Origin: Lycorma delicatula
Taxonomy: Eukaryota > Arthropoda > Insecta > Hemiptera > Fulgoridae
Assembly (NCBI RefSeq): GCF_047948215.1
Contig: NC_134465.1
Span: 49,693,946-49,757,945, forward strand
Length of the DNA stretch: 64,000 nucleotides
Direction: 5' to 3'
Made by a program: the position numbers and the translations under genes. Below, piece by piece: positions 36,331 to 46,782 of this stretch; positions within the stretch are counted from its first letter, which is position 1; each line of letters opens with the position of its first letter. The notes below the pieces were generated by a model. That model worked only from the letters and a program-made list of their open reading frames with translations, was not told the DNA's origin and searched no databases.

Positions 36331-36922
36331 GGACAAATACGTCCTACATTCCTTAATTGTCCCTCTGTCCACAATTTGTGATTTTTAAATAAAAATTTAT
36401 TACTTGAGTGCGGAATGATATATTTGAATTATTTTTTTTTTTTTTGTATATAGGTATGCAACACTGTCTTCTGCAAAATGAATAAATATGAAAATTTTAC
36501 CTTTAAAAAATTCCTTATTGGCGGCGATTAAAATTTTTTAATCATTAATAGCTCCGTAAATATTAGTTTTATCGAATGATATTTCATTAAAGAAAACGTT
36601 AAACCTTTTATTGTGAACGAAATCTGTTAAAATTTGTCAATTTTGTATCTGTCCTATTATTATTAATTATTTTTAATTCAAATTAGTGAGATAAATGAAA
36701 ACAGGCACAAAATTTATGAACATAATTTTTTCGAACCATTTAATAATTTCGGCTATCACATCAACGAGGTGTCATTTTTATTATAATAAAAAGGTTAGCA
36801 TTTTATGTAATAAAACAATAAACAGTAAAACTAATTTTTACTTATTGATAAAAAAAAATTGAATCGTCGCCGTTTTGGAATTTTCCAAAGTAAAATTTTA
36901 AAACTCATTAATTATATATATA

Positions 36923-38237
36923 CGAGGTGCGACAATAAAGTAATGAGACTGATTTTTCTTTGCAAGATGTGGCAACCATGCAGCTTGCATAGGTACACTA
37001 TCTTTGACCTTGGTCTATCAGCTACTTCTAGTCCAAGCGGCACATTGATACAACTGCTCAGTCGTGAGTTGTGCTGTAATAAGTGAACACGTGTTTGTGT
37101 CTCTCGTCACAGAAATGAAATCGCAAAATATTGCGCAACGGTATGCCATTTCTTTTTGCGTTAAATCGGGTGAAAACGCAACGACAACTTATGGTAAACT
37201 TCAGAAGGCTTTTGGAGAGGAGGTTATGTCAAGAGCTAAGTTTTTCGGTGGCATAAAATTTTTAGTGAAGGCGGAACGAATGTTGAAGATGAAGACCGCA
37301 GTGGACGACCATCAACCTCACGGACAGATGTCAACTTGACCAGGGTGCGTGAAATCTTACGATCTGATCGAAGATTATCCGTGAAAATGATCGCAGAAGA
37401 ACTCAACATCGATCGAGAAACGGTTCGTCTAATATTAAATGAAGATCTTGGTATGAAAAAGATTTGTGCAAAAATGGTCCCCAAAAATCTCACACAACAA
37501 CAGCGAGAAACACGGAAAAATGTGGCAGCCGATCTGTTAGAGCAAACGGAAATCAATCCAGATTTGTTGAGCCGTGTTATCACTGGTGATGAAGGTTGGT
37601 TTTTTCAATACGATCCAGAGACAAAACGCCAAAGTTCGCAACGGTGCTCAAAGGGATCACCCAGACCAAAAAAAGGTCGCATGTTAAAGTCAAAAGTGAA
37701 ATGCACGCTTGTGTGCTTCTTCGATTCCAAGGGAATTGTTCATAAAGAGTGGGTACCTCCTGGACAAACAGTTAACCAATATTTCTACAAAGAAATTTTA
37801 GAAAGACTTCGTAAACGAGTTCTTCGTGTCCGTGCCAACATTACCGATAATTGGATTCTGCATCACGATAATGCGCCATCCCATACTGCTCTGTCAGTAC
37901 ACCAATTTTTAACCTCAAAACAAATTTCAGTACTACCACAGCCACCTTATTCACCAGATATCGCTCCGTGCGACTTTTTTCTATTTCCAAGAGTCAAAAT
38001 GGCGGTCAAGGGACACCATTTTCAAACAACACAAGATGTCCAAAAAGCTGTGACGAGGGTCTTGGAGGATATTACAGAAGATGAGTTCCAGAAATGTTAC
38101 CGTCAATGGCAGAAGCCCTGGAATAAGTGTGTGCAATCAGAGGGGAACTACTTTGAAGGAGACAACACTAAACATGACTAAAACGGTAAGCAATTTTTTT
38201 TTTCACATCAGTCTCATTACTTTATTGTCGCACCTCG
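36923..38237 (+). mobile_element. Mariner transposon, complete ends
   Basis: 1315 bp between TA dinucleotides (36921-36922 and 38238-38239). The terminal repeats are CGAGGTGCGACAATAAAG and its reverse complement, continuing into TAATGAGACTGA at both ends with no mismatch seen. Size, TA duplication and the single transposase frame fit mariner. It sits in an (AT)n-rich target. It is the best preserved DNA transposon in the window. Confidence 0.95.
37115..38181 (+). pseudogene. Mariner transposase, one-base frameshift
   Basis: The transposase cuts and rejoins the element at TA sites. The start chosen is MKSQNIAQRY, just after the 5' untranslated stretch. The N-terminal helix-turn-helix half runs to about residue 43. 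There a T-run (near 37240) is one base short, and the frame passes to the segment that carries DEDRSGRPSTSR. The catalytic triad is intact: Asp in VITGDEGWFF, Asp in HHDNAPSH, and Asp in PYSPDIAPCDFFLFP, with 34 residues between the last two (DD34D). It ends NYFEGDNTKHD. The frame would be 355 codons without the slip, close to the usual mariner length. Apart from this indel no stop is present. Confidence 0.9.
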
Positions 38238-38274
<37 letters not shown>

Positions 38275-39314
38275 AATTTCTTTAAAATATCTCAAACCGT
38301 TCTTAAGAAATAAAAATTTTATAGAAAAAAAATCAAAATTGGGGGTATTGACATAAGGATTGCGGATGTCATTTATTCACACGTACAATTTTGTTTATTT
38401 TGATGTCCTAAATCTGTCTAATTTTGGCCGTACTGGCCAAAAAAGAGGTACTCTCTTAGAACTCGGTTCCCAGGAGGGGTGGAGGTTTAGTCGGTAGTGC
38501 GTAGGAACACATACGCACTTAACATCTTGCGGAAACTGTTACAGAATACAACACTGCTTCGGCCGTAAATGAGGTACGACACTGCCCGTAAATGAGGTTC
38601 CTCCATCTGTATAACAAAAAAAAAAAAGGTTTTGTGTATTAAAGTGACATTTAATATCAAAATTTTAACAAAAAAAAATAATAAAAACATTTAAACAAAT
38701 TGTAAATAATCTGGAGAAAAATGTTTTATTCCATCTCTTAAGTCCAAAGAAACTATTTTTGTCGTCAGACGGATGTTAGTGCATATGTATGTATGTATAT
38801 TGGCCCGGTATTTGGCGATAACTGTGGACTCTGTTGACTGATTTTCTTCAAACTTTGTAAACAGGTACTACCTTCGTGGGGAAAGAATGTGTTAAATCTT
38901 TTGTCAAAAATTGGTTAAAGGGGTGGTGGAAGGTTTTTCGGCCGGAATAAAATTTCAAATCTTTACTGGGGCACTTTAGCAAAAAAAAACATTTCTTACA
39001 AAAGCCTAAGTTTTTTTATTTAGATAAAAAATTTACTAAAATGTTTATCTATTAATCTTCCTCCCCAAAAAGATAACTACATATTTTTATTTTTTTTCAG
39101 TTATGACTTGTTTCAGAAAAGGATTTAATCGGAGTTTTTTTGCATCTATATCTTTTAGATCAATAGGTCTTAAAACCACTATTAAAATATTTTGCCCAAC
39201 CTAATTCAATGGTCTGTGGTAGAAAAAAAATTTTTAATTAAAAAAAAAAATTAAATCTAAATCCGTCTCGCAAATTAGCAATTGCATTTAAAATGTAAAA
39301 ATCCTAATTCTTTG

Positions 39315-39379
39315 ACATCCCAACCCCGTAGGGGGAAGACACCCACCTTGCGACGTTACCGGTTACCACACCACCTTAC
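39315..39379 (-). mobile_element. 65-bp R1-like LINE tail insertion
   Basis: Contains only the terminal part of the LINE 3' region (CCCCGTAGGGGGAAGACACC on the plus strand). It is flanked by ATTCTTTG on both sides (39307-39314 and 39380-39387). Repeat C copy 1 near 4955 shows the uninterrupted sequence. An extremely 5'-truncated insertion without poly(A). Confidence 0.85.
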
Positions 39380-39521
39380 ATTCTTTGGCAGCCCTTACTC
39401 TTTAGTATTTCTTTAAAAAAAAAATTAGTCAAAAGTTTTCACCCGTAATTACAAAATTACAACTTTGGAATTATGGCTGCATCTTTTTAAAAAAATGGCT
39501 GCATTGTTTTTTTTTTAAACG

Positions 39522-39750
39522 GTAATTGTGAGCCTGAACGTTCTCAACCTTAATCTTTTTCAAATTGAAGTATGTTGAAAAATATGTCATATAATTAATA
39601 AAAATACAAGTTTCAAAATTCGGAAGAATGAAATTACCTCATTATTCTTCCTCAGAATCAGTAATGGCTGTAGCGCTGTTATCAACTGTTTTGGGCAACT
39701 CCATCGTATAATCAGGATACAATAAAGCTGTATACTGGCCACCTAAATAG

Positions 39751-39798
<48 letters not shown>

Positions 39799-40164
39799 GA
39801 TATTTAATAACGTTAATTAGACGAAGTTAGCGAGCGTAGGTTATATTTGGTTAGGTTATATTGATATAGTGCGCGATACGTAATTACACGGAATCAACAT
39901 AATCTAATCAAACATAACCTACGCTCGCTAACCTCGTCTGATTAACATTAAAAATAAAAATTATATACAATAAGTTATACGAATAGGTGATTTTATTTTT
40001 GCATACGCAAACAATTGGAATTCAGTAGGGGTGAACAACGCTACTGCTATTACAGATTCTGATGAAGAATAATGAAGTAATTTCATTATTCCGATTTTTG
40101 AACCTTGTATGAACTTTTGACATAAAAAAGATTAAGTTTGAGGACGTTCAGGTTTACAATTACC
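39522..40164. mobile_element. Foldback element with ~250-bp inverted arms
   Basis: The two halves are imperfect reverse complements: GGTAATTGTGAGCCTGAACG at the left against CAATTACC at the far right, CGCTCGCTAACCTCGTCTG against GACGAAGTTAGCGAGCG near the centre, and GAAATTACCTCATTATTC against AATAATGAAGTAATTTC. A (TA)n tract (39756-39793) interrupts the left arm. Both arms hold a short coding-like tail, ATAITDS followed by acidic residues and a stop: in the left arm on the minus strand, in the right arm on the plus strand. It is inserted in repeat C. Class unknown. Confidence 0.8.
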
Positions 40165-40369
40165 AAAAGAAGATTAAAAAGTTCCTTTTTTAAATTTATT
40201 ATCACGATTAAGGCTTATTTTCTCGAAAAAATTATTTTTCCGGGATGGAACACAAAACAATACTCCTACCGTTCAACTTTCCTCCAAAAGTATAGAAATA
40301 ATCAATTTTTTGTATTTATTTATTTAATTATGTATTATAATAATAATAATTTGTTCTGTCCAAAGGCAG

Positions 40370-41345
40370 GTTTTCACATGACTGTCCTCCATTCTGCTCT
40401 ACTCAAGAACGGAACGGAACGCAAGAATTGCGGGAGTTTCAACATTTCTCCCTACACATCGCAGAGCCTGGACAATGTCCCTTGCTGCTGTATCTTTCTT
40501 TTATCGGGCGTGTTTCAAGGGTTTATTAGTGGCGGTTGTATGTTATAAGTTTTATTTATGGACGGATTTGGTGATTTGCGTTCCTATCCGTATGGACCAG
40601 CGTTTTGAATTGATTACTGGGTCTGTCCATGGGAGTCTAAGCTTTTTGTGCCTGGTGCTCCCGGCGTGATTCCCCTTCAGTCCGTCCGCTGAAGTCCTTT
40701 CACTGGTAGCACCTTGGGGCTAGCAGGAATACGCCAAAACGGGGCCCTACTTTTTTGGAAGCAGCAATGCGCTCCCTTCTCCGGAGGGAATCGCATGTGC
40801 TGAGTGAATTAAATTGTAAGTTTTTAGGATGGTGGGTAAAAGGGTTGCAGATCTTCATCTTCTTTCGTAGCTGCCCTTCACGCAGTTATTCTGCTGGGCT
40901 CTTCTACTGAACTCCAGTCCATGGCGGCGGGTCGCGTTGTGGGTCTTATTTCTTCTTTCGTTGACCACTTCTTTCTTCATTGGCCTACACTTACCGTGAG
41001 TTGGCAGTAATCGAATTACACGCCATGAAAATCCCGTGGTCCTTAAGGGCTGAACGGGGAAAAGTGCAAGTTTCTTCTCTCTTCGGCCCGCTGCTGGTGG
41101 CTGCTTGGCTCGTTCCCTCTTCTTCTTTTTTGAAAGGTAAAAGAAAGTCAGGAACTTACAATGAGGTTAAATTTTGCGGTCGCGGTTTGGGTACGGCGTT
41201 CGCTTTGATGATTGAAGTTGTAAGGAAGCGGAGTTTTCGCACATCATAACCATATAAATTATCCAGACACACGTGTGTCCGGGAAGGGGTTGGGTTCTTG
41301 ACTGCGGCGCTTGGCCGCAGTCAAGAAGAATCCTCTGTTGTGTTG
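40370..41345. repeat. Interspersed repeat F, copy 2
   Basis: Counterpart of 13270-14310, less well preserved in the middle; the Glu-rich minus-strand frame of copy 1 is not open here. It ends at GTGTCCGGGAAGGGGTTGGG and the GGCCGCAGTCAAGAAGAA block. Confidence 0.65.
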
Positions 41346-42835
41346 GCTGTGGATGCTCGATTCCGTGCCATCCGTTTCATTTTATAGTAACTTTCTTCCC
41401 TTTTTATATTGTCTATCAGCTTCATTCGTCTCCGACCTTTTTGCTTTCCTCCCTGTTACAAATCCCTCCAACACCGTTACCAACAGGCAGTCACGTCTAA
41501 GCCAATATCCCAGCCAACTGCATTTTCTTCTTTTTATTATTTCGATAATCGCCTCTCTTCTCCTACTCCACGAAACACATCCTCATTCCGAACTCTCTCC
41601 ATCCAGCTGATAATTGTAAAATTGGAAATAAATATTTTCATATAAGAATGTGAAATAAAAGAATTAACAACTTTGATTATCGTTTTTTAATAAAAAGGAA
41701 TCACTTTTATCGTATACAAATGGAGTTTAAATTATTGAACATATGCAAGGAAATGTAATTCGTTGCCGGTTTTCTTTCTATTAAAATACTCTTTTGTTGT
41801 ATCCGACATAAAACACAAGAATTAGAATTAGAACTAAATTCAAAATCCGAAAAAGAAGAACAAATAGAAAAATCTTCTAATTTTCAAACTTAATAAGAAT
41901 CGAAAAAAGAGGGTTTTTTGGAGGAAAAATTATTTATGGAAAACTCTTTGCCAGCTTTTTTTTATTTACTTACTCGGAATATGCTTTAACTTTTAATATC
42001 CTACAAATGAATTTCCATAAATTTGGAATCCAGTGACGTATATTGTATACAGAATATCTTTTATGAATTTGAAGCTTTATAATGAAAAAAGAAAATTGAA
42101 AATAGTCTTATCTTTAATCTACAATGATTTTTCTATTAACTTATGAAATCTCATTCACTTAAATTGATCCCAAAAAAAAATCTTTTTAACTACATTTAAA
42201 CCTTACTCGAATTTACGCTTCTGTGAAATGCACAAAAAAAATATATTTAATAACATGTCTTAATAGCACCCCGTCAAGAATTCACCCGTGTTATATGCCT
42301 ACAGAAGTTCCAAGATTGGAAATAGTTTTTTAATAATTATATAGCGCGTATTGCTGTCAAAGTTAATTTATTCACAGTTTATGAGAAAAAGTAAAATTTG
42401 TAGGTAAATTATGTGTTCTCAAAATCAAAGTTTTAATAAAATCAAAAGAAAACTGAAGTTTTCATAAACTATATCCCTCAAGCACAGCAAAATCTAGGAG
42501 TTTCATCATTCCATTTTTTTGTCATTGTAACGGTTACAAATTTTAATCCTGTTACCTATGTGAATATCTTTCAATTTCAGGGTGATAGTAAAACGCCGAT
42601 TTGAGATCTAACATATATCTCGAAGACTCGTTTTGAGCCCAGCGTGTACGTTGCTCTTCCAAGTCTAAAAAGAACGCTTTGGCGAGATTCACGTTGTTTA
42701 CAATGTGATATCATAAATTCGATTAGATTTAAAAGTTCTTCTTCTCATCTGCGAAGTCGGCACGACTTAGGCGTTATGAAAATATCAACATCAAGTTGAA
42801 AGTCAAATCTATGCCGATTATGTATATGATTTCCA
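41346..42835. other. AT-rich DNA, nothing recognised
   Basis: No gene or repeat match found. At 42590-42770 the composition is more balanced and a minus-strand reading runs open for about 40 codons (LGRATYTLGSKRVFEIYV), but I do not recognise it. Confidence 0.45.
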
Positions 42836-42985
42836 ACCACCAAAGAACACCGGTATCTACGATCTAGTATTCAAATCCGTGTAAAAATATCTGGCTTTAC
42901 TAGGACTTGAACGCTGTAACTCTCGACTTCCAAATCAGCTGATTTGGGAAGACGCGTTAACCACTAGACCAACCCGGTGGGTTTA
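42836..42985 (-). mobile_element. SINE-A, head half only
   Basis: Head, palindrome and body (to CCGGTGTTCTTTGGTGGTTGG, read in two parts on the minus strand) are intact, but the 3' third with the shared tail is missing. That is unusual, since LINE-mobilised SINEs normally lose the 5' side. It ends 26 bp before the mariner at 43011. Confidence 0.85.
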
Positions 42986-43010
42986 CCGGGAGTGTCTTAG
43001 ACTACATGTA

Positions 43011-44720
43011 CGAGGTCTGTAAATAAAGTAATGAAACTATTTATTTATTTTTTTTGGTAGTCAAAGTGGCAACACTGTAAAGTTATTAGCTGATTCATAT
43101 TAGGTATTAATAATATTTTTAGTCTATTGTTACCACGTGAGACGTAAATAAACTTTTCATGAAACGAGTTTCGTAAGTTACAAAAATGAGTGATACTAAT
43201 TATGAGCAACGTTGTGCAATCAAGTTTTGTGTTGAACTCTGTGAGAATGCTACTGAAACTTTTTCAAAATGGAAAAAGGCGTATAGAGATGACGCTCTGT
43301 CACGAGCCCAAGTTTTTAGATGGTTTAAAGCATTTTCAGACGGGCAGGAGTCAGTTGCGGATGATCCACGCTCGCTCTGGAAGACCATGAACGTCAAAAA
43401 GTGACAATGATGAACGAATCAGTCTTGATACGGTACGAACTGCGATTAACTATCAGAAAGATTGCAGAACAATTGAATTTGAACCGTACCACAGTCCTTC
43501 AAATTTTGACAAACGAATTGGACATGAAACATTTGTCCCAAACAACCTCACTGTTAAACAGAAAAGCAAAAGGATGGTAGTGCGCCGCAATCTTCTAGGA
43601 CGAATTGAAACTGATCTTGATTTTCTAAAAAATGTTATTATTGATGATGAATCTTTGATATTTGAGTACGACCCAGAAAAAAAACGTCAGAGCAAGAAAT
43701 GGCACACTTGAAACTCACTACGTCCCAAAAAAGGCAAAAATGAGCAAATCAAAACCATGGTAATTTGTTTCTTCGATAGTAATGGCGTTGTCCATAAGGA
43801 TTTTTTGCCTACAGGACAAACTGTAAATCAATATGATTACCGAGAAATTCTTGAAAGACTGCGTTAAAGAGTTGAAATCAGCCATCAAAGACAACTGGAT
43901 GCTGCATCATGACAATGCACCTTGTCACACTGCACTGTGAATTAATGAATTTGGCAAAGAAGAACATTCCTGTAGTTCCTCAACCACCTTATTCACCTGA
44001 CTTGAGTTCCTGCGAGTTTTTCCTGTTCCCGACTTTAAAAAAAAACACCTCAAATAATACTATTTTAGAACATCTCAATCTCCCCCCTCGACGGGAGAAG
44101 GTCCCGCCTCGTAGCGTGTCCGGTCGCTACACCACCCCCTCCGTTCAAGGCCAGTAGTGGCTTTAACGGAGGACATCTTCTCGCCCTCAAACTGATCACA
44201 TACCACAGCGTTCAGTTCAGGCCCCGTTGAGATGCCACCGATGCAGATGCCCCGAGGGACATCTACATCGGTAAATTCACCCCGAAATAATTTTTTAAGT
44301 TTATGCCTTCAGAAGAAGACAACGGACACCTGCAGCTACCACGTCACCCTCAGGAACTAAGCTAAAAGCCTAACCGCGGATTGAAGACCCCGCGCCTAGT
44401 TCTAACCATTTAATGAGCCAATTTCATTGAATGTCTCAGATTCTAGGCAAACTAAACCACTACAACAACTTTCCTACTAAAAGTGTTAACCGCAACGAAA
44501 CCCATTTTAGAACAGTAAAAATCATTTTTTTTAAAATGTAACCGATGATCTGAAGGATATTCCGGTTTCTTAGTTCTATAACTGTTATAAAGAATAGGAA
44601 AACCGTTTGAAGCGTTGCGTGGCTTCCCAAGGGAAATATTTCGAAGGTGATTGTCCATGTATAATTGCTGCAAATAAAAGGTTTACTGAACCAGCTTCAT
44701 TACTTTATTTAAAGACCTCG
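43011..44720 (+). mobile_element. Mariner transposon, broken, with nested LINE tail
   Basis: Ends are CGAGGTCTGTAAATAAAG and (reversed) CGAGGTCTTTAAATAAAG, both continuing into TAATGAA, near TA dinucleotides. The transposase frame starts MSDTNYEQRC at 43186, with a helix-turn-helix half (ALSRAQVFRWFKAF), and is closed at 43404. Beyond that, frames carry VIIDDES (first Asp), FFDSNGVVHKDFLPTG, HHDNAPCHTAL (second Asp) and PYSPDLSSCEFFLFP, where the third Asp reads Glu. After the LINE tail the C-terminus resumes (LKRCVASQGKYFEGDCP). Multiple shifts and stops. Related to, but distinct from, the mariner at 36923. Confidence 0.9.
44073..44503 (-). mobile_element. R1-like LINE 3' end nested in mariner
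   Basis: Minus-strand copy of the LINE 3' UTR (GCCACCGATGCAGATGCC, GGTCGCTACACCACCCCCTC on the plus strand). Perfect 11-bp flanks ATTTTAGAACA (44062-44072 and 44504-44514) mark the target duplication. Mariner coding sequence lies on both sides, so the insertion is younger than the mariner. Confidence 0.92.
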
Positions 44721-44723
44721 TTA

Positions 44724-45639
44724 CCTATATTTATATAAAAGTGAAAATAACTAAAACAATTTGAAAAAAAATTATACTATATAAAAAATTGTCACCTGCA
44801 CGCTCTTTAATTATCCTATATTAAAGAGCAATGTTCTTTTTGGCAGTAGTTTTTTTTTAATTTTTAACATTTATCACTTGTTAACTGTTCCAGTTCAATT
44901 TTAACAATTTTCCTTACATTAGCCATTGCCAAAATAATAACTTTTTAATTTGCGGTAATTAACAAAAATTACAAAAAAAATGTTACCTTTTGATTTAAAA
45001 CATAATAAAACAAAAAAAGTACTTAAAACTGCATAAAACAAAAAAAATCTACTTATAATGTACATTTAAGAGTATTTAAGTATTTTTAATGTTTTAAGAA
45101 AATTTAAGTGCTTGTGAACTGTATTTATAGTACATATACAAACAGAATTACAGTTAAAAGTTTTTTAAATTAAAAAAAAACATTTATACACTTAACGTAT
45201 AATATATAGACATTTAAAACTGAACTATTACGTATATTTAAATATTAATATATTACAACGCGCTACATATATAATTTAATACTCAGGTTTTTTACAAATT
45301 CTCAGAAGTCTATCAATATTAAAAAACAATTTGATAATAATCACTCCATAAATTACGTAGATAAGAAAAATTCCACCCGTTCTTCCCAGCAGGAAACTCA
45401 CTGCAAAAATATATCATGAAATGCTTTCGAAAAAATAATTCAACGGGCGAACGGTTGAAACATAAATCTCGGGAAATACGGGGCAAACTTAAGGAACTGA
45501 TTCAGGATATCAAATTAAACAAAAACGTTCATCTGGACGCCTATCTTGCTTTATCTTCCCTGTCCGTTGTTTTTTCAAAAAAAAAAAAAATTATTTCTTA
45601 AAACTATATAAAGATATTTTAATAAAATCTGGTACATAT
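44724..45639. other. AT-rich DNA, small diverged repeat
   Basis: No gene. The stretch 45500-45560 (ATCAAATTAAACAAAAACGT) is similar to 35998-36030, a short shared repeat of unknown kind. Otherwise nothing recognised. Confidence 0.5.
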
Positions 45640-46635
45640 GTATCCCAGATAACATCGTGGAGTACGTGCTCCAAGGCAGGAAGGAATGGAACGCCGTGGA
45701 GAAAATGGTCGACGACAGAATTCTGGGCACAAAAGAAGAGGAGGGCTGACTCGGAGAGGCGGCTCTACGAGGCTAGGAACAAGACTTTATTGATGAAGAA
45801 TGCTTGTTATAAAGAAGTAACGGTCATGCAATGCTTAACGATGCCGCGATCAAGGGGATTTTTATTTTTTTTATTTTATAGAAGTAGGGTGAGGTGCAAC
45901 CATGTATGTGCGAGCGACGGGATGTTATATTTTTTTTAAAAATGGTCGAAGCGTGGTGACGTGCAGAGCCAGGAAGGTAGTCTTTTTGCCTTAACCCACC
46001 GGGTTGGTCTAGTGGTTAACGCGTCTTCCCAAATCAGCTGATTTGGAAGTCGAGAGTTAAGCTAGTTCTAGTAAAGCCAGTTATTTTTACACGGATTTGA
46101 ATACTAGATCGTGAATACCGGTGTTCTTTGGTGGTTGGGTTTCAATTAACCACACATCTCAGGAATGGTCGAACTGAGAATGTACAAGACTACACTTAAT
46201 TTGCACTCATACATATCATTCTCTGAAGAATTATCTAAACGGTAGTTACCGGAGGCTAAGTAGGAAAAAGAAAGAAAAAAGTATTTTTTCCTAGGGTGTT
46301 CGGGATCGCCCACATTCAAGAGTGGGGGGGTTCGGGACTCCCCGTAGATGGCTTAAAGAACCCTCAAGGTATGAGTAGGTCGCTAAGTAAAGGATGTGCG
46401 AAACGCACATCTGGAACTGTTAGAGTAGGGACGGGATAATTAGCTCCTTAGCAGAAGGGCATATCGGCTCCGGAAGAAAAAGTCGGTGTGCCCTAGTGAA
46501 GATGGGGAGACCCCGGTGGAAAAGCCCCAGAAGGGGGCAAGCTAGGGTGGGCAGAGACTGCTGCCACGACACTCTGAAATGACTGAGTTTTATTTAACGG
46601 CGAAGACCGGTTGCCTTGGGGGTGTTTAAAGAAAA
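45640..46635 (+). mobile_element. LINE tail: end of ORF2 and GC-rich 3' UTR
   Basis: The first 100 bp read NIVEYVLQGRKEWNAVEKMV then DDRILGTKEEEG and a stop, in the style of R1-clade ORF2 C-termini (a helix before a charged KEEE segment). A GC-rich non-coding region follows and is split by a SINE-A. It then resumes (GGTGTTCGGGATCGCC to GACCGGTTGCCTTGG) and ends in an A-run near 46630. It differs in sequence from the tail at 33500-33793, so it is a second family. The 5' part is missing. Confidence 0.5.
45994..46272 (+). mobile_element. SINE-A, nested in LINE tail
   Basis: Full set of landmarks; a small deletion removes part of the B-box (GAGAGTTAAGCTAGTTCTAG). The imperfect flanks AGTCTTTTTGCCTT and AGTATTTTTTCCT are a probable target duplication. 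Confidence 0.85.
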
Positions 46636-46719
46636 AAAAATTATACACGTACCCAATAACATCTGCAATATAAATAAATTTGAAAATTTTACCGTTAAAA
46701 ACTCCAAAATGACAGCCAT

Positions 46720-46771
<52 letters not shown>

Positions 46772-46776
46772 TATAT
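46720..46776. repeat. (TA)n microsatellite
   Basis: TA array abutting the left end of the transposon at 46783. Frames through it (Tyr-Ile repeats) are artefacts. Confidence 0.95.
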
Positions 46777-46782
46777 GGGACA

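Larger units (their letters stand above)
38665..40230 (+). repeat. Interspersed repeat family C, copy 2, with two insertions
   Basis: Matches 4316-5125 from AATAATCTGGAGAAAAATG to GAATTATGGCTGC near 39480 and resumes at AAATTTATTATCACG after about 40185. It is interrupted by a 65-bp LINE tail and by the foldback element. Non-coding. Confidence 0.7.
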
